A stretch of DNA of 64,000 nucleotides from the NCBI GenBank assembly GCA_013288555.1, contig JABDBQ010000001.1, forward strand, positions 29,910 to 93,909, written 5' to 3'. The stretch's first letter is position 1; each line of letters begins with the position of its first letter. The notes below the pieces were generated by a model. The model ran no database searches. It was not told the origin of the DNA and saw only the letters and a list, made by a program, of their open reading frames with translations. A program made the position numbers and the translations under genes. Below are positions 6,186 to 13,979 of this stretch, one piece after another. Source of the stretch: Bacteroidota bacterium. Lineage in GTDB: Bacteria > Bacteroidota > Bacteroidia > CAILMK01.

Positions 6186-8966
6186 ATGACCCTAAAAAAA
6201 TATCAATTTAATCAACAGAGTCACTTTAGAGTGACTCTGTTTGTTTTCAAGTATATATGGCCTTTATTGTATGTTTTATTCATTTTTAAATCTCTAACTG
6301 CTCAAGCGCAACTTGATAATTATTGGACTTGGAATTTCCATTCCCTTGATTTTAATTCCCAAACGCCTAAACCTGGATTATCATCAGGCGCTATGGGTTC
6401 CACTATTTGTGACAGCAGTGGCAAACTTCTTTTTTATTGTGACGGTAACATTGTATATGATCGAAAAAATGATACAATGCCTTATTTTAAGAGCACATAC
6501 CCAATGGAATATTATAATGTGATCATAATTCCAAAAAACAATTTCGAATACTACATTTTTGGTATAAATAATCTAACTTCTCAATTTCATCTTTTACTAT
6601 ACAATGTGGTTGACATTCGCCTAAACAATGGATTTGGTGATGTGGAAAAGAGCAGACCTGACACTTTGTACAAAGGAGTTTTTTATACTTTAAGTGCAAC
6701 TTATAAGCATGGTGGAGGATTCTGGCTTTTTACAAAAAACTTAGATAGTATTTATGCCTTTCCAGTAGATAGTAATGGAATAGGAAAACCTGCAAAATCA
6801 TATATGTATGAGAAATTAAGCAATGAAAAAACCTTAGATCCGGTGCGATCTTATGGTCAATATGCCATCAGACCCTCACATGATGGCCGGATGGTTGTTA
6901 CGACCTGTTCAATTGAAACTCCAAGTCCGGTTTATTATTCTTTTTCAACAGTTTATGCCTATGACTTTAACAATACAACAGGACAGTTCAGCAATCAGCG
7001 ACTTTTGACTTCTGATTCAGTTGCTCCCGGTATTCAATACTTTGGCGAATTTTATGGTTGTGCTTTTTCAGCAAACGACTCACTATTGTACATTGCTCAT
7101 GACCCTCCTGCCCCAACATTTAAAACGCCTTACCCTGATGATATTGTTTATCAGTTTCAGCGCTACGCGACAGACATAAAGGCTTCTTTATTTAAAATTT
7201 ATTTAGGTGATTCTTCAATTGGGGATTCCATTAGTTCAATTGCAGATATAAAGGAAGGACCGAATGGCAAAATTTATTTGGCTTTTTTTAAGATTGGTCA
7301 AAATTCAAGCCTAAACAATCTTGGGATTCTTAATTATCCTGATAGGGTTGGGAAGGCGTGTAATCTTAATTTAAGTGGTCCCTTATATTTGTGTGATAAT
7401 TCTGCCATGGGGAGCGAAAGCTATAGTGGAGGGTTCCCGCTAACCATTTCAGGTTATTCCCCTCTAAGTTATGTCCATTCAGGCCAATGCGGTCTACTTA
7501 ATTTCAATGCAAAATCAGATTCCCTTTTTACAAAGTACACATGGTATATGCAGGATATCAATGGCAATACAATTGATAGTGTAACTGGTGCAAACATAAA
7601 ATATAGCTTCAAAAAGAGCGGGAAGTATATTGTCACCTTACAGGGAATGAGCAAAGCCGGGTATAAAAAATGGTACTCAGATACGATATTATATAACACA
7701 AAACCGATAGCGCATTTTTCTGTCTCACAAGGCAGTTTTTGCCAGTACAATCATATCGTGTTCACAAGCCAAAACCAGACTGACACTTCGGGTGAAAGTT
7801 GGCATTGGGATTTTGGCGATCTTGCTTCTAGCGTTGATTCTTCTGCACAGCCTGCACCCGAGCATATTTATAGCAGTACAGGGACTTATACAGTAAAACT
7901 TTCAAATACCATCGGGGTTTGCACAGCTGATACAACGATGGTCCTCAATATTTTACCCGCCCCCAAACCCGGTTTTAGAGTTTCTGATAGTGTTGGCTGT
8001 CAACCTTTAATTGTAAAATTAACATCAAATGCTACTGGGACCATTACCAAAACCTATTATGATTTCGGCAATGGCACAAATGCATCAGTTTCTTCTCCTA
8101 CAGTAGTTTACTCTTCGGCGGGAAGCTACAAAATCCTTCAGGAAGTTACAGGGCCTAATGGCTGTGTCACCAAAGATTCTGCAAACATCACAGTGAACCC
8201 TACTCCAGACGTAAAATTTCAAGGAACAGATTCCGTTTGTGTGGGCACGGAAATCCAGTTCGGCTTCCCTCCTATCGCAGGCTATATTTATTCATGGACT
8301 TCCCTGCCGCGAGGCTTTATTTCCGATCTTAGCAAACCGATAGATATTCCAAAACTGACCACGACATACGATCTAAAAGAAACCATATCAGCAACAGGAT
8401 GCACGGATTCTGGAAAAGCCGTTTATTGTTTTGTTGAGCAACGGCCCATTGCTGCATTTGCTTACAAATACCTGAGAGGTTTTGATTACCAGTTCTCCGT
8501 GAAAAGATCAAAAAATGTGAGTTATAGTTTTGATTTTGGTGATTCTCAGCACATATCTTTAATCAAAAATGATAGTTCCATATCCCATACTTTTCCAGGC
8601 AATGGAACCTATATAGTTACGCTAACGGCAGTATCTGATACAGATTTAAAATGTGAATCAACCATTACCGACACTATTATTATCAATGAACCTTTTTCGC
8701 TCAATATCTTCCCAAATCCATTTAGCCTTCAAACAGATATCAATTATTTGTTGCTTAAACCCGGCCATGTAAAAATATCGCTCACAGATGAAATCGGGAG
8801 GCAGATCGGCACTTTGGTTGACAAACAGCTTGCTCCCGGTGAATATGATACTGAGTTCAATGCACCCCTTTGGGAGACCCGCCCGGGGATGTATTTTGTG
8901 CTTTTCCAGTTAGATGATACGTTGATTGTAAAGAAGATCATTCAGATGGAATCGATTTTTTATTAA
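6186..8966 (+). CDS. T9SS type A sorted surface protein with PKD and Ig-like domains
   Basis: Up to 926 residues from the ATG at 6186. A GTG at 6231 is a good alternative, giving a compact signal peptide (core IWPLLYVLFIF, cleavage near TAQAQ) and placing a hairpin (6215-6240) just before the start. Residues about 45-430 form a beta-rich N-terminal region. PKD-type modules follow (WHWDFGD near residue 535, YYDFGNG near 625), then an Ig-like module (YSWTSLPRGF near 700), another PKD (SYSFDFGD near 780) and a type A sorting domain (about 834-926, NIFPNPF). The sorting domain closely resembles that of the giant protein at 56680-60915. The gene diverges from the one at 2724-5075 across the RAYT element. 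Biochemical role unknown. Confidence 0.85.
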   Translation: MTLKKYQFNQQSHFRVTLFVFKYIWPLLYVLFIFKSLTAQAQLDNYWTWNFHSLDFNSQTPKPGLSSGAMGSTICDSSGKLLFYCDGNIVYDRKNDTMPYFKSTYPMEYYNVIIIPKNNFEYYIFGINNLTSQFHLLLYNVVDIRLNNGFGDVEKSRPDTLYKGVFYTLSATYKHGGGFWLFTKNLDSIYAFPVDSNGIGKPAKSYMYEKLSNEKTLDPVRSYGQYAIRPSHDGRMVVTTCSIETPSPVYYSFSTVYAYDFNNTTGQFSNQRLLTSDSVAPGIQYFGEFYGCAFSANDSLLYIAHDPPAPTFKTPYPDDIVYQFQRYATDIKASLFKIYLGDSSIGDSISSIADIKEGPNGKIYLAFFKIGQNSSLNNLGILNYPDRVGKACNLNLSGPLYLCDNSAMGSESYSGGFPLTISGYSPLSYVHSGQCGLLNFNAKSDSLFTKYTWYMQDINGNTIDSVTGANIKYSFKKSGKYIVTLQGMSKAGYKKWYSDTILYNTKPIAHFSVSQGSFCQYNHIVFTSQNQTDTSGESWHWDFGDLASSVDSSAQPAPEHIYSSTGTYTVKLSNTIGVCTADTTMVLNILPAPKPGFRVSDSVGCQPLIVKLTSNATGTITKTYYDFGNGTNASVSSPTVVYSSAGSYKILQEVTGPNGCVTKDSANITVNPTPDVKFQGTDSVCVGTEIQFGFPPIAGYIYSWTSLPRGFISDLSKPIDIPKLTTTYDLKETISATGCTDSGKAVYCFVEQRPIAAFAYKYLRGFDYQFSVKRSKNVSYSFDFGDSQHISLIKNDSSISHTFPGNGTYIVTLTAVSDTDLKCESTITDTIIINEPFSLNIFPNPFSLQTDINYLLLKPGHVKISLTDEIGRQIGTLVDKQLAPGEYDTEFNAPLWETRPGMYFVLFQLDDTLIVKKIIQMESIFY
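6215..6240. repeat. Hairpin at the 5' end of a T9SS gene
   Basis: Arms ACAGAGTCAC and GTGACTCTGT flank the loop TTTAGA. It lies within the first 20 codons if the ATG at 6186 is used, or forms the leader up to and including the GTG start at 6231. Its position mirrors that of the palindrome at 5034-5066 in the divergent T9SS gene. Confidence 0.7.
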
Positions 8967-8972
8967 AATTTA

Positions 8973-9000
8973 TCCGTGGTCGGTGTCCTCACCGACTACC
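8973..9000. repeat. Palindromic repeat, single copy (TCCGTGGTCGGTG family)
   Basis: One copy of the unit found three times at 12819-12905. The stem is nearly GTGGTCGGTG / CACCGACTAC around a TCCT loop, followed by the same CCTTAACTAA tail. It sits between the T9SS gene end and the promoter at 9067. Confidence 0.75.
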
Positions 9001-9066
9001 TTAACTAACCGACATTGATTTTAAATTCGAAATCAAAACTTTCCTGTTTATAGAATACGCATTTTG

Positions 9067-9074
9067 TACTTTTG
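9067..9074 (+). promoter_or_regulatory. Probable -7 promoter box
   Basis: TACTTTTG matches TAnnTTTG exactly and ends 6 bases before the ATG at 9081. This would give a very short or leaderless mRNA. It also argues against the upstream TTG at 9072, which lies inside the box, as the start codon. Confidence 0.5.
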
Positions 9075-9080
9075 CCGCTC

Positions 9081-10880
9081 ATGCAGGAGTTTTTCAGAAA
9101 ATACGGGGTACTTTTATTTATCCTTTTTATGGGTTTTGTCGCCTTCAGGCATTATGGCGTCATAACCCCGAAAAACCAGGTGATAAGGGCAGATGGCAAA
9201 GGCTATTATGCCTATCTGCCGGCTGTTTTTGTGTATAATGACAACCAGATGAATTTCCTGTATTACTATGAAGGCAAATATGATCTGCCGGAGGATTTTG
9301 CTGAATTCAGGGCTTACCAGAACGGGAAATATCTTGATAAATACTATGCCGGGCTTGCCATTTTGCAGCTCCCGTTTTTCCTGGCCGCCCATGCTATTTC
9401 ACATATTTGTGGCTTGCCAACGGATGGTTATGCGCCGCTTTATCAGCAGTTTTTTATTTTAGGAAGCCTGTTTTACCTGTTCATGGGTATGCAGGCGCTC
9501 ATGTATTTTTTAATCAGGTTAAAAATAAAGCCGTTTCATGCCTGGCTGGCCATGCTGCTCATTTTATTCGGTACCAATTGTTATCATTATGCCGTGTATG
9601 AGCAATGCATGACGCATATCTACAACCTAAGCCTGATGTGCATATTTATATATGGAATGCAAAGGGTATTTTATGATGATTCGAAAAAATGGATTTTAAT
9701 TTCTTTGTTTGTATTGGGGCTTATTTTTATTGTCAGGCCTACCAATCTTATCATTGTGTTTTTTATCCCATTTATTGCAGGCAGCTGGTCGGAGTTAAAA
9801 TCAGGAATTATTAAAATTTTAAAAAGTCCCAAATTCCTGGTAGGTGGTATGTTGCTGGCAGCCATTCCCGTTTTGATTCAATGTGAGCTATGGTACTGGC
9901 AAACAGGCCATTTCTATGCATACAGCTATGGTAAAGAGGTAATGGAATGGACCAATCCTAAAATTTATCATATTCTTTTCAGCTATCGCAGCGGTTGGTT
10001 TCTATGGTCTCCTCTGGCTTTTATAGGGATTTGCATGCTTACGTTGTTATACAAAAGCCCGTTTCGGATGTTTTCAATCCTGACTTTTATGTTTTTCGTT
10101 ATTTATGTTCTTTCCTGCTGGTGGACACCTGATTATGGATGGCGTTTTGGTTCCAGGGTTTTTATTGATTATTTGTTTGTTGTCGCCATTGGCTTTGCTT
10201 ATGCTTTTGATAAGATAAAATCAGCTTATCTCAGGATTGCATTTTCTGTTGTTTGTATTATTGGCTTATTTGTAGCCCAGGTTCAGGCTTATCAGTACAG
10301 AAAGGAAATAATTACATGGGATAACATGAATGAGACGTTGTACTGGCGGGTTTTTCTGCAAACTGGTAAGGCATACCAGCACTGGCTTAATGAAAAAAAC
10401 TATTATCAGCAGCAAACTATCGTTGAAAACGGTATAGAACAGAGCTTTACAAATGGATTTGAAGAACCCGGGACCTGGAACAGCGATGATAACCGAACAA
10501 GCTATTTTTCCAGAACGGGTACTTATTCTTATATCATAGATGACAAACATATTTTCAGTCCGGCTTTTAAATATACACTCACAGATTATATATTAAAAAA
10601 TGACTCAATAGTCCAGGAAAGTGTTTGGTTTTTTGGCCCGCAGCCTGAAAACACACGCCTTGTTATCAGGGTGGATAGAAACGACAAAATGATATCCTGG
10701 GATGACATGCAGTTCCGCCGTTTTGTAAATGAAAGTGGTACCTGGACCCGCGCGGTTTTTCACTTGCCACTTGCAAAGAATTTAAAAGCCGGGGATGTTA
10801 TGTCGTTCTTTGTATACAATGGTGATAGTAAGAACAGGTTTTTCCTGGATGATTTCAGGGTTGATTTTATCCGGAAATAA
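9081..10880 (+). CDS. Polytopic membrane protein, GT-C-like, with C-terminal beta-sandwich
   Basis: A 599-residue protein from the ATG at 9081. The first 430 residues hold about ten membrane helices, with an early periplasmic loop containing ADGKGYYAYLPA. This resembles the acidic first loop of GT-C glycosyltransferases (PMT/ArnT/DUF2029 type), but I cannot name the family. Residues about 440-599 look like a soluble jelly-roll domain (GFEEPGTWN ... RFFLDDFRVDF), similar in pattern to carbohydrate-binding modules. A lipid-linked sugar transferase is a reasonable guess from topology, not shown. TauE/SafE follows after 3 bases, so the two are probably co-transcribed. Confidence 0.6.
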   Translation: MQEFFRKYGVLLFILFMGFVAFRHYGVITPKNQVIRADGKGYYAYLPAVFVYNDNQMNFLYYYEGKYDLPEDFAEFRAYQNGKYLDKYYAGLAILQLPFFLAAHAISHICGLPTDGYAPLYQQFFILGSLFYLFMGMQALMYFLIRLKIKPFHAWLAMLLILFGTNCYHYAVYEQCMTHIYNLSLMCIFIYGMQRVFYDDSKKWILISLFVLGLIFIVRPTNLIIVFFIPFIAGSWSELKSGIIKILKSPKFLVGGMLLAAIPVLIQCELWYWQTGHFYAYSYGKEVMEWTNPKIYHILFSYRSGWFLWSPLAFIGICMLTLLYKSPFRMFSILTFMFFVIYVLSCWWTPDYGWRFGSRVFIDYLFVVAIGFAYAFDKIKSAYLRIAFSVVCIIGLFVAQVQAYQYRKEIITWDNMNETLYWRVFLQTGKAYQHWLNEKNYYQQQTIVENGIEQSFTNGFEEPGTWNSDDNRTSYFSRTGTYSYIIDDKHIFSPAFKYTLTDYILKNDSIVQESVWFFGPQPENTRLVIRVDRNDKMISWDDMQFRRFVNESGTWTRAVFHLPLAKNLKAGDVMSFFVYNGDSKNRFFLDDFRVDFIRK

Positions 10881-10883
10881 GAT

Positions 10884-11714
10884 ATGCACTTTGAATATTT
10901 AGACATATTGCTGGTTATCATTGGTTTTGCAGCCGGCATTATCGGTACATTAATCGGTGCAGGTGGTGGTTTTATTCTCATGCCGGTATTGATTCTATTA
11001 TGGCCCGATAAAAATCGTGAAATCATTACCAGCGTATCACTGGCTGTTGTTTTTGTGAATGCGTTTTCAGGTACTACCGCCTATTTAAAAATGAAACGGG
11101 TGGATATCAGATCAGGAATCGTCTTTGCAATTGCCACCATTCCGGGCGCTATCATCGGGGCACATACAACACAGTTTATGCCTAAACAGGTTTTTGATCC
11201 CATCTTTGGAAGCCTGATGATCCTTATTTCCGTATTTTTATTTTTCAGGTCCTCACAAATGGGGGAGCAGCTTGCCGAAACCCATGGAGCCATAAAGCGG
11301 CATATTATTGAAAGTGATGGTACAGAACATTATTTCCGGTTTGACATGTGGAAGGGAATACTGGCAAGTCTTTTTATAGGCTATATATCCAGTTTTTTTG
11401 GCATCGGCGGTGGCATTATTCATGTTCCTGTATTAGTGGGTTTCCTGAATTTTCCTGTGCATATTGCCACAGCTACATCCCATTTTACCCTTGCAGTTTC
11501 TGCCCTGGCAGGCACTATTGAACATATTATTGATGGTACCCTTGATACAGTGGTATGGCAAACTATTTTTATCAGCTTCGGCGTTTTTTTCGGGGCCAAA
11601 ATCGGGGCCCGATTATCTAAAAAAGTTCACGGCAGTTTTATTATTAAGGGAGCTGCTATTGCCTTAGGAATTGTCGGTATCCGGATTATTTTTCTTGACA
11701 TTATTAAAATGTAA
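10884..11714 (+). CDS. TauE/SafE family permease
   Basis: A 276-residue membrane protein with about eight helices in two related halves. Each half opens with a glycine-rich motif: GTLIGAGGGFILMPVL at about residue 21 and SSFFGIGGGIIHVPVL at about 172. This duplicated G.GGG..PVL pattern defines the TauE/SafE (DUF81) family of sulfite, organosulfonate or other anion exporters. A soluble insert lies between the halves (about residues 125-155, containing HIIESDGTEHYFRF). Substrate unknown. It is coupled to the gene upstream by a 3-base gap. Confidence 0.9.
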   Translation: MHFEYLDILLVIIGFAAGIIGTLIGAGGGFILMPVLILLWPDKNREIITSVSLAVVFVNAFSGTTAYLKMKRVDIRSGIVFAIATIPGAIIGAHTTQFMPKQVFDPIFGSLMILISVFLFFRSSQMGEQLAETHGAIKRHIIESDGTEHYFRFDMWKGILASLFIGYISSFFGIGGGIIHVPVLVGFLNFPVHIATATSHFTLAVSALAGTIEHIIDGTLDTVVWQTIFISFGVFFGAKIGARLSKKVHGSFIIKGAAIALGIVGIRIIFLDIIKM

Positions 11715-11854
11715 ATTTGGGCTTATCAGATCAACCGGCAGAGATAGAGAGCCTCATTATTATCTTTTATTGATATAAAAAGTACATCAATCCATTTTTC
11801 TCCAGTCTTTTTTTGTAAAAAAACTTATCGTTCTTTGCACCATATATTAAATCT

Positions 11855-12718
11855 ATGAAAGGTATTATTCTGGCCGGGGGATCCGGTACTCGGTTACATC
11901 CACTTACCATTGCCATGAGCAAGCAAATGATGCCTGTTTATGATAAACCGATGATCTATTATCCCCTGTCCGTTTTAATGATGGCTGGTATTAAGGATGT
12001 ACTGATTATTTCAACGCCTATGGATCTGCCGAATTTCAAACGTCTGCTTGGAGATGGTTCCCAGATCGGCTGTCATTTTGAATATGCGGAACAGGCCGTG
12101 CCAAATGGCCTTGCACAGGCTTTTGTAATAGGGAAGGATTTTATCGGAAAGGATAGCGTGGCACTCGTTTTGGGTGATAATATTTTTTTCGGGGAAGCCC
12201 TGGGCGGCTCCCTCCGGCAATGTATTGATCCTGAAGGTGGGATCATTTTTGCATACCCGGTTGGCGATCCGGAACGTTATGGTGTTGTGGAATTTGATAC
12301 AGATATGAAGGCAATAAGTATTGAGGAAAAGCCAAAAGAGCCTAAATCTTCTTATGCTGTTCCGGGATTATACTTTTATGACAATGATGTTGTGGAGATT
12401 GCCGCAAATTTATCGCCATCTGCAAGAGGAGAATATGAAATTACAGATGTGAATCGGATCTATCTTGAAAGAGAAAGACTCAATGTTAAAATTCTCTCCA
12501 GAGGTACTGCCTGGCTTGATACAGGAACTTTTGAATCATTGATGCAGGCAAGCCAGTATGTACAGGTTATAGAGAACCGCCAGGGACTAAAAATCGGTTG
12601 TATTGAGGAAATTGCATACCGGCAAGGATTTATAGACGAGGAAAAACTCAGGAATATTGCCGGGGCTCTTCTGAAAAGCGGGTACGGTCAATATTTACTC
12701 AATCTCCTCAAAAACTAG
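11855..12718 (+). CDS. rfbA: Glucose-1-phosphate thymidylyltransferase RmlA/RfbA
   Basis: A 287-residue nucleotidyltransferase. It starts with the signature [16 protein letters not shown] and continues with [20 protein letters not shown], which holds the catalytic lysine region. Later motifs are [11 protein letters not shown], the metal-binding region, and YGVVEFD. It makes dTDP-glucose from dTTP and glucose-1-phosphate, the first step to dTDP-L-rhamnose and other deoxysugars for surface polysaccharides. Length is typical. The other rml genes (B, C, D) are not next to it, which is unusual. About 140 bases of spacer precede it. Confidence 0.95.
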   Translation: MKGIILAGGSGTRLHPLTIAMSKQMMPVYDKPMIYYPLSVLMMAGIKDVLIISTPMDLPNFKRLLGDGSQIGCHFEYAEQAVPNGLAQAFVIGKDFIGKDSVALVLGDNIFFGEALGGSLRQCIDPEGGIIFAYPVGDPERYGVVEFDTDMKAISIEEKPKEPKSSYAVPGLYFYDNDVVEIAANLSPSARGEYEITDVNRIYLERERLNVKILSRGTAWLDTGTFESLMQASQYVQVIENRQGLKIGCIEEIAYRQGFIDEEKLRNIAGALLKSGYGQYLLNLLKN

Positions 12719-12738
12719 GTTCCTCGATAAAATTCATA

Positions 12739-12770
12739 ATTGCTATCGCGAGCCTTGGGGTTCGTAATTC
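12739..12770. repeat. 32-bp dispersed repeat (copy 1)
   Basis: ATTGCTATCGCGAG followed by a variable 7 bases and TTCGTAATTC. A second copy with three mismatches lies at 20168-20199. Both are in spacers after plus-strand genes, and the core TCGCGA is self-complementary. Related AT-rich text (GTAATTC) also precedes the thioesterase gene near 22250. Confidence 0.55.
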
Positions 12771-12779
12771 AAAATTCGT

Positions 12780-12818
12780 AATTGAATTTAAGCTCAGTTT
12801 TGCCGCAAAATTAAAATT
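12780..12818. repeat. Duplicate of the pfkB promoter/leader region
   Basis: Nearly identical to 12948-12987, the segment directly before the PfkB start codon, including the shared GTTTTGCCGCAAAATTAAAA. The left copy has lost the TA of the -7 box (CAGTTTTG instead of TAGTTTTG). The palindrome array at 12819-12905 lies between the two copies. Confidence 0.75.
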
Positions 12819-12905
12819 GTCCGTGGTCGGTGCCCTCACCGACTGTCCGTGGTCGATGTCCTCACCGACCACCTTGTCCGTGGTCGGTGTCCTCACCGAC
12901 CACCT
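12819..12905. repeat. Tandem array of three palindromic repeats
   Basis: Three head-to-tail copies, at 12819-12844, 12845-12875 and 12876-12905. The third forms a perfect 10-bp stem, GTGGTCGGTG-TCCT-CACCGACCAC (12880-12903). The second has one stem mismatch and the first a different loop and a shorter stem. A fourth, isolated copy is at 8973-9000. They resemble REP-type elements. The last copy carries the tail CCTTAACTAA, as does the isolated one. Confidence 0.85.
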
Positions 12906-12963
12906 TAACTAAACCAATTGATTCATAATTCCAGTTCCGGCGCTCCTAATTGAATTTTAAGCT

Positions 12964-12971
12964 TAGTTTTG
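12964..12971 (+). promoter_or_regulatory. Probable -7 promoter box of the PfkB kinase gene
   Basis: TAGTTTTG matches TAnnTTTG and lies 16 bases before the ATG at 12988, giving a short leader. The corresponding position in the upstream duplicate (12780-12818) is mutated. Confidence 0.5.
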
Positions 12972-12987
12972 CCGCAAAATTAAAATT

Positions 12988-13902
12988 ATGAGTCTTGTTA
13001 TAGTTGGTTCCATGGCATTCGATGAAATAGATTCGCCTTTTGGAAATTCGGGAAGGGTAATAGGGGGTTCTGCAACTTATAGCAGTATATCGGCTTCCTA
13101 TTTTGCTTCTGACATAAAAGTGGTTTCAGTTGTTGGAGAAGATTTCCCTGAAGACGCTATGGCAATGCTTCGGGAAAAGAATATCAATCTTGAAGGCGTA
13201 GACATAAAAAAAGGCCGGAAAAGCTTTTTCTGGCATGGCAGATATCATAATGATCTCAATTCAAGAGATACATTGGTAACCGAATTGAATGTGTTGGGAG
13301 ATTTTAACCCGGTACTCCCGGAAAGTTTTAAGAATACAGATTTTTTATTCCTTGGCAACCTGAGTCCGGATGTCCAGTTATCCGTAATTGCACAAACTAC
13401 CAAACGCCCGAAACTGGTAGCCATGGATACTATGAATTTCTGGATGGACATTGCCCTGGATGCACTCAAAAATACTTTAAAAGAAATAGATCTTCTGATT
13501 ATTAATGATGAAGAAGCCCGCCAACTTTCCGGTCAGTATTCCCTGGTGAAAGCAGCACGATTGATAAGAGAAATGGGGCCGAAATTCCTGATCATCAAAA
13601 AAGGGGAACATGGTGCTCTTTTATTCCATAAAGACGAAATATTCTTTGCCCCTGCACTGCCTCTGGAAGAGGTTTTCGACCCAACCGGAGCCGGTGATAC
13701 ATTTGCGGGCGGCTTTATGGGTTATATCGCTCATACAGGTGATATCACTTTTGAGAATATGAAGAGGGCTGTTATTTACGGCAGCGCAGCAGCTTCATTT
13801 TGCGTAGAAAAATTTGGCACCAAAAGACTGGAAGAATTAACCGGCCCTGAGATTACGGAACGGGTACAAAAATTCGTGAAACTGGTTGATTTTAAGGTTT
13901 GA
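12988..13902 (+). CDS. PfkB family carbohydrate kinase
   Basis: A 304-residue ribokinase-fold sugar kinase. The N-terminal substrate motif is GGSATYSSISASYF (about residue 26). The C-terminal PfkB signature DPTGAGDTFAGGFMG (about residue 231) contains the catalytic Asp and anion hole. Opening strand SLVIVGSMAFDEI is typical of bacterial PfkB proteins of unknown substrate, and adenosine kinase, ribokinase or sugar-nucleoside kinases cannot be separated here. Length is normal. It is followed by a bidirectional terminator, and its promoter region is duplicated around a palindrome array. Confidence 0.9.
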   Translation: MSLVIVGSMAFDEIDSPFGNSGRVIGGSATYSSISASYFASDIKVVSVVGEDFPEDAMAMLREKNINLEGVDIKKGRKSFFWHGRYHNDLNSRDTLVTELNVLGDFNPVLPESFKNTDFLFLGNLSPDVQLSVIAQTTKRPKLVAMDTMNFWMDIALDALKNTLKEIDLLIINDEEARQLSGQYSLVKAARLIREMGPKFLIIKKGEHGALLFHKDEIFFAPALPLEEVFDPTGAGDTFAGGFMGYIAHTGDITFENMKRAVIYGSAAASFCVEKFGTKRLEELTGPEITERVQKFVKLVDFKV

Positions 13903-13922
13903 AAAATAAGTAATAAAAAAAT

Positions 13923-13947
13923 GCTCATTGATTCAAAATCAATGAGC
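13923..13947. terminator. Bidirectional terminator
   Basis: A perfect 11-bp stem GCTCATTGATT / AATCAATGAGC with loop CAA, lying between the converging PfkB and giant T9SS genes. An A-run just before it serves as the T-tail for the minus strand. Confidence 0.75.
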
Positions 13948-13979
13948 GTTCCCTTTATCTACTGAAAATCGGATTTGTC

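Noticed and set aside
12819..12905. Possible CRISPR array
   Set aside because: The three units are palindromic and adjoin each other without spacers of uniform length, and no cas gene is present.
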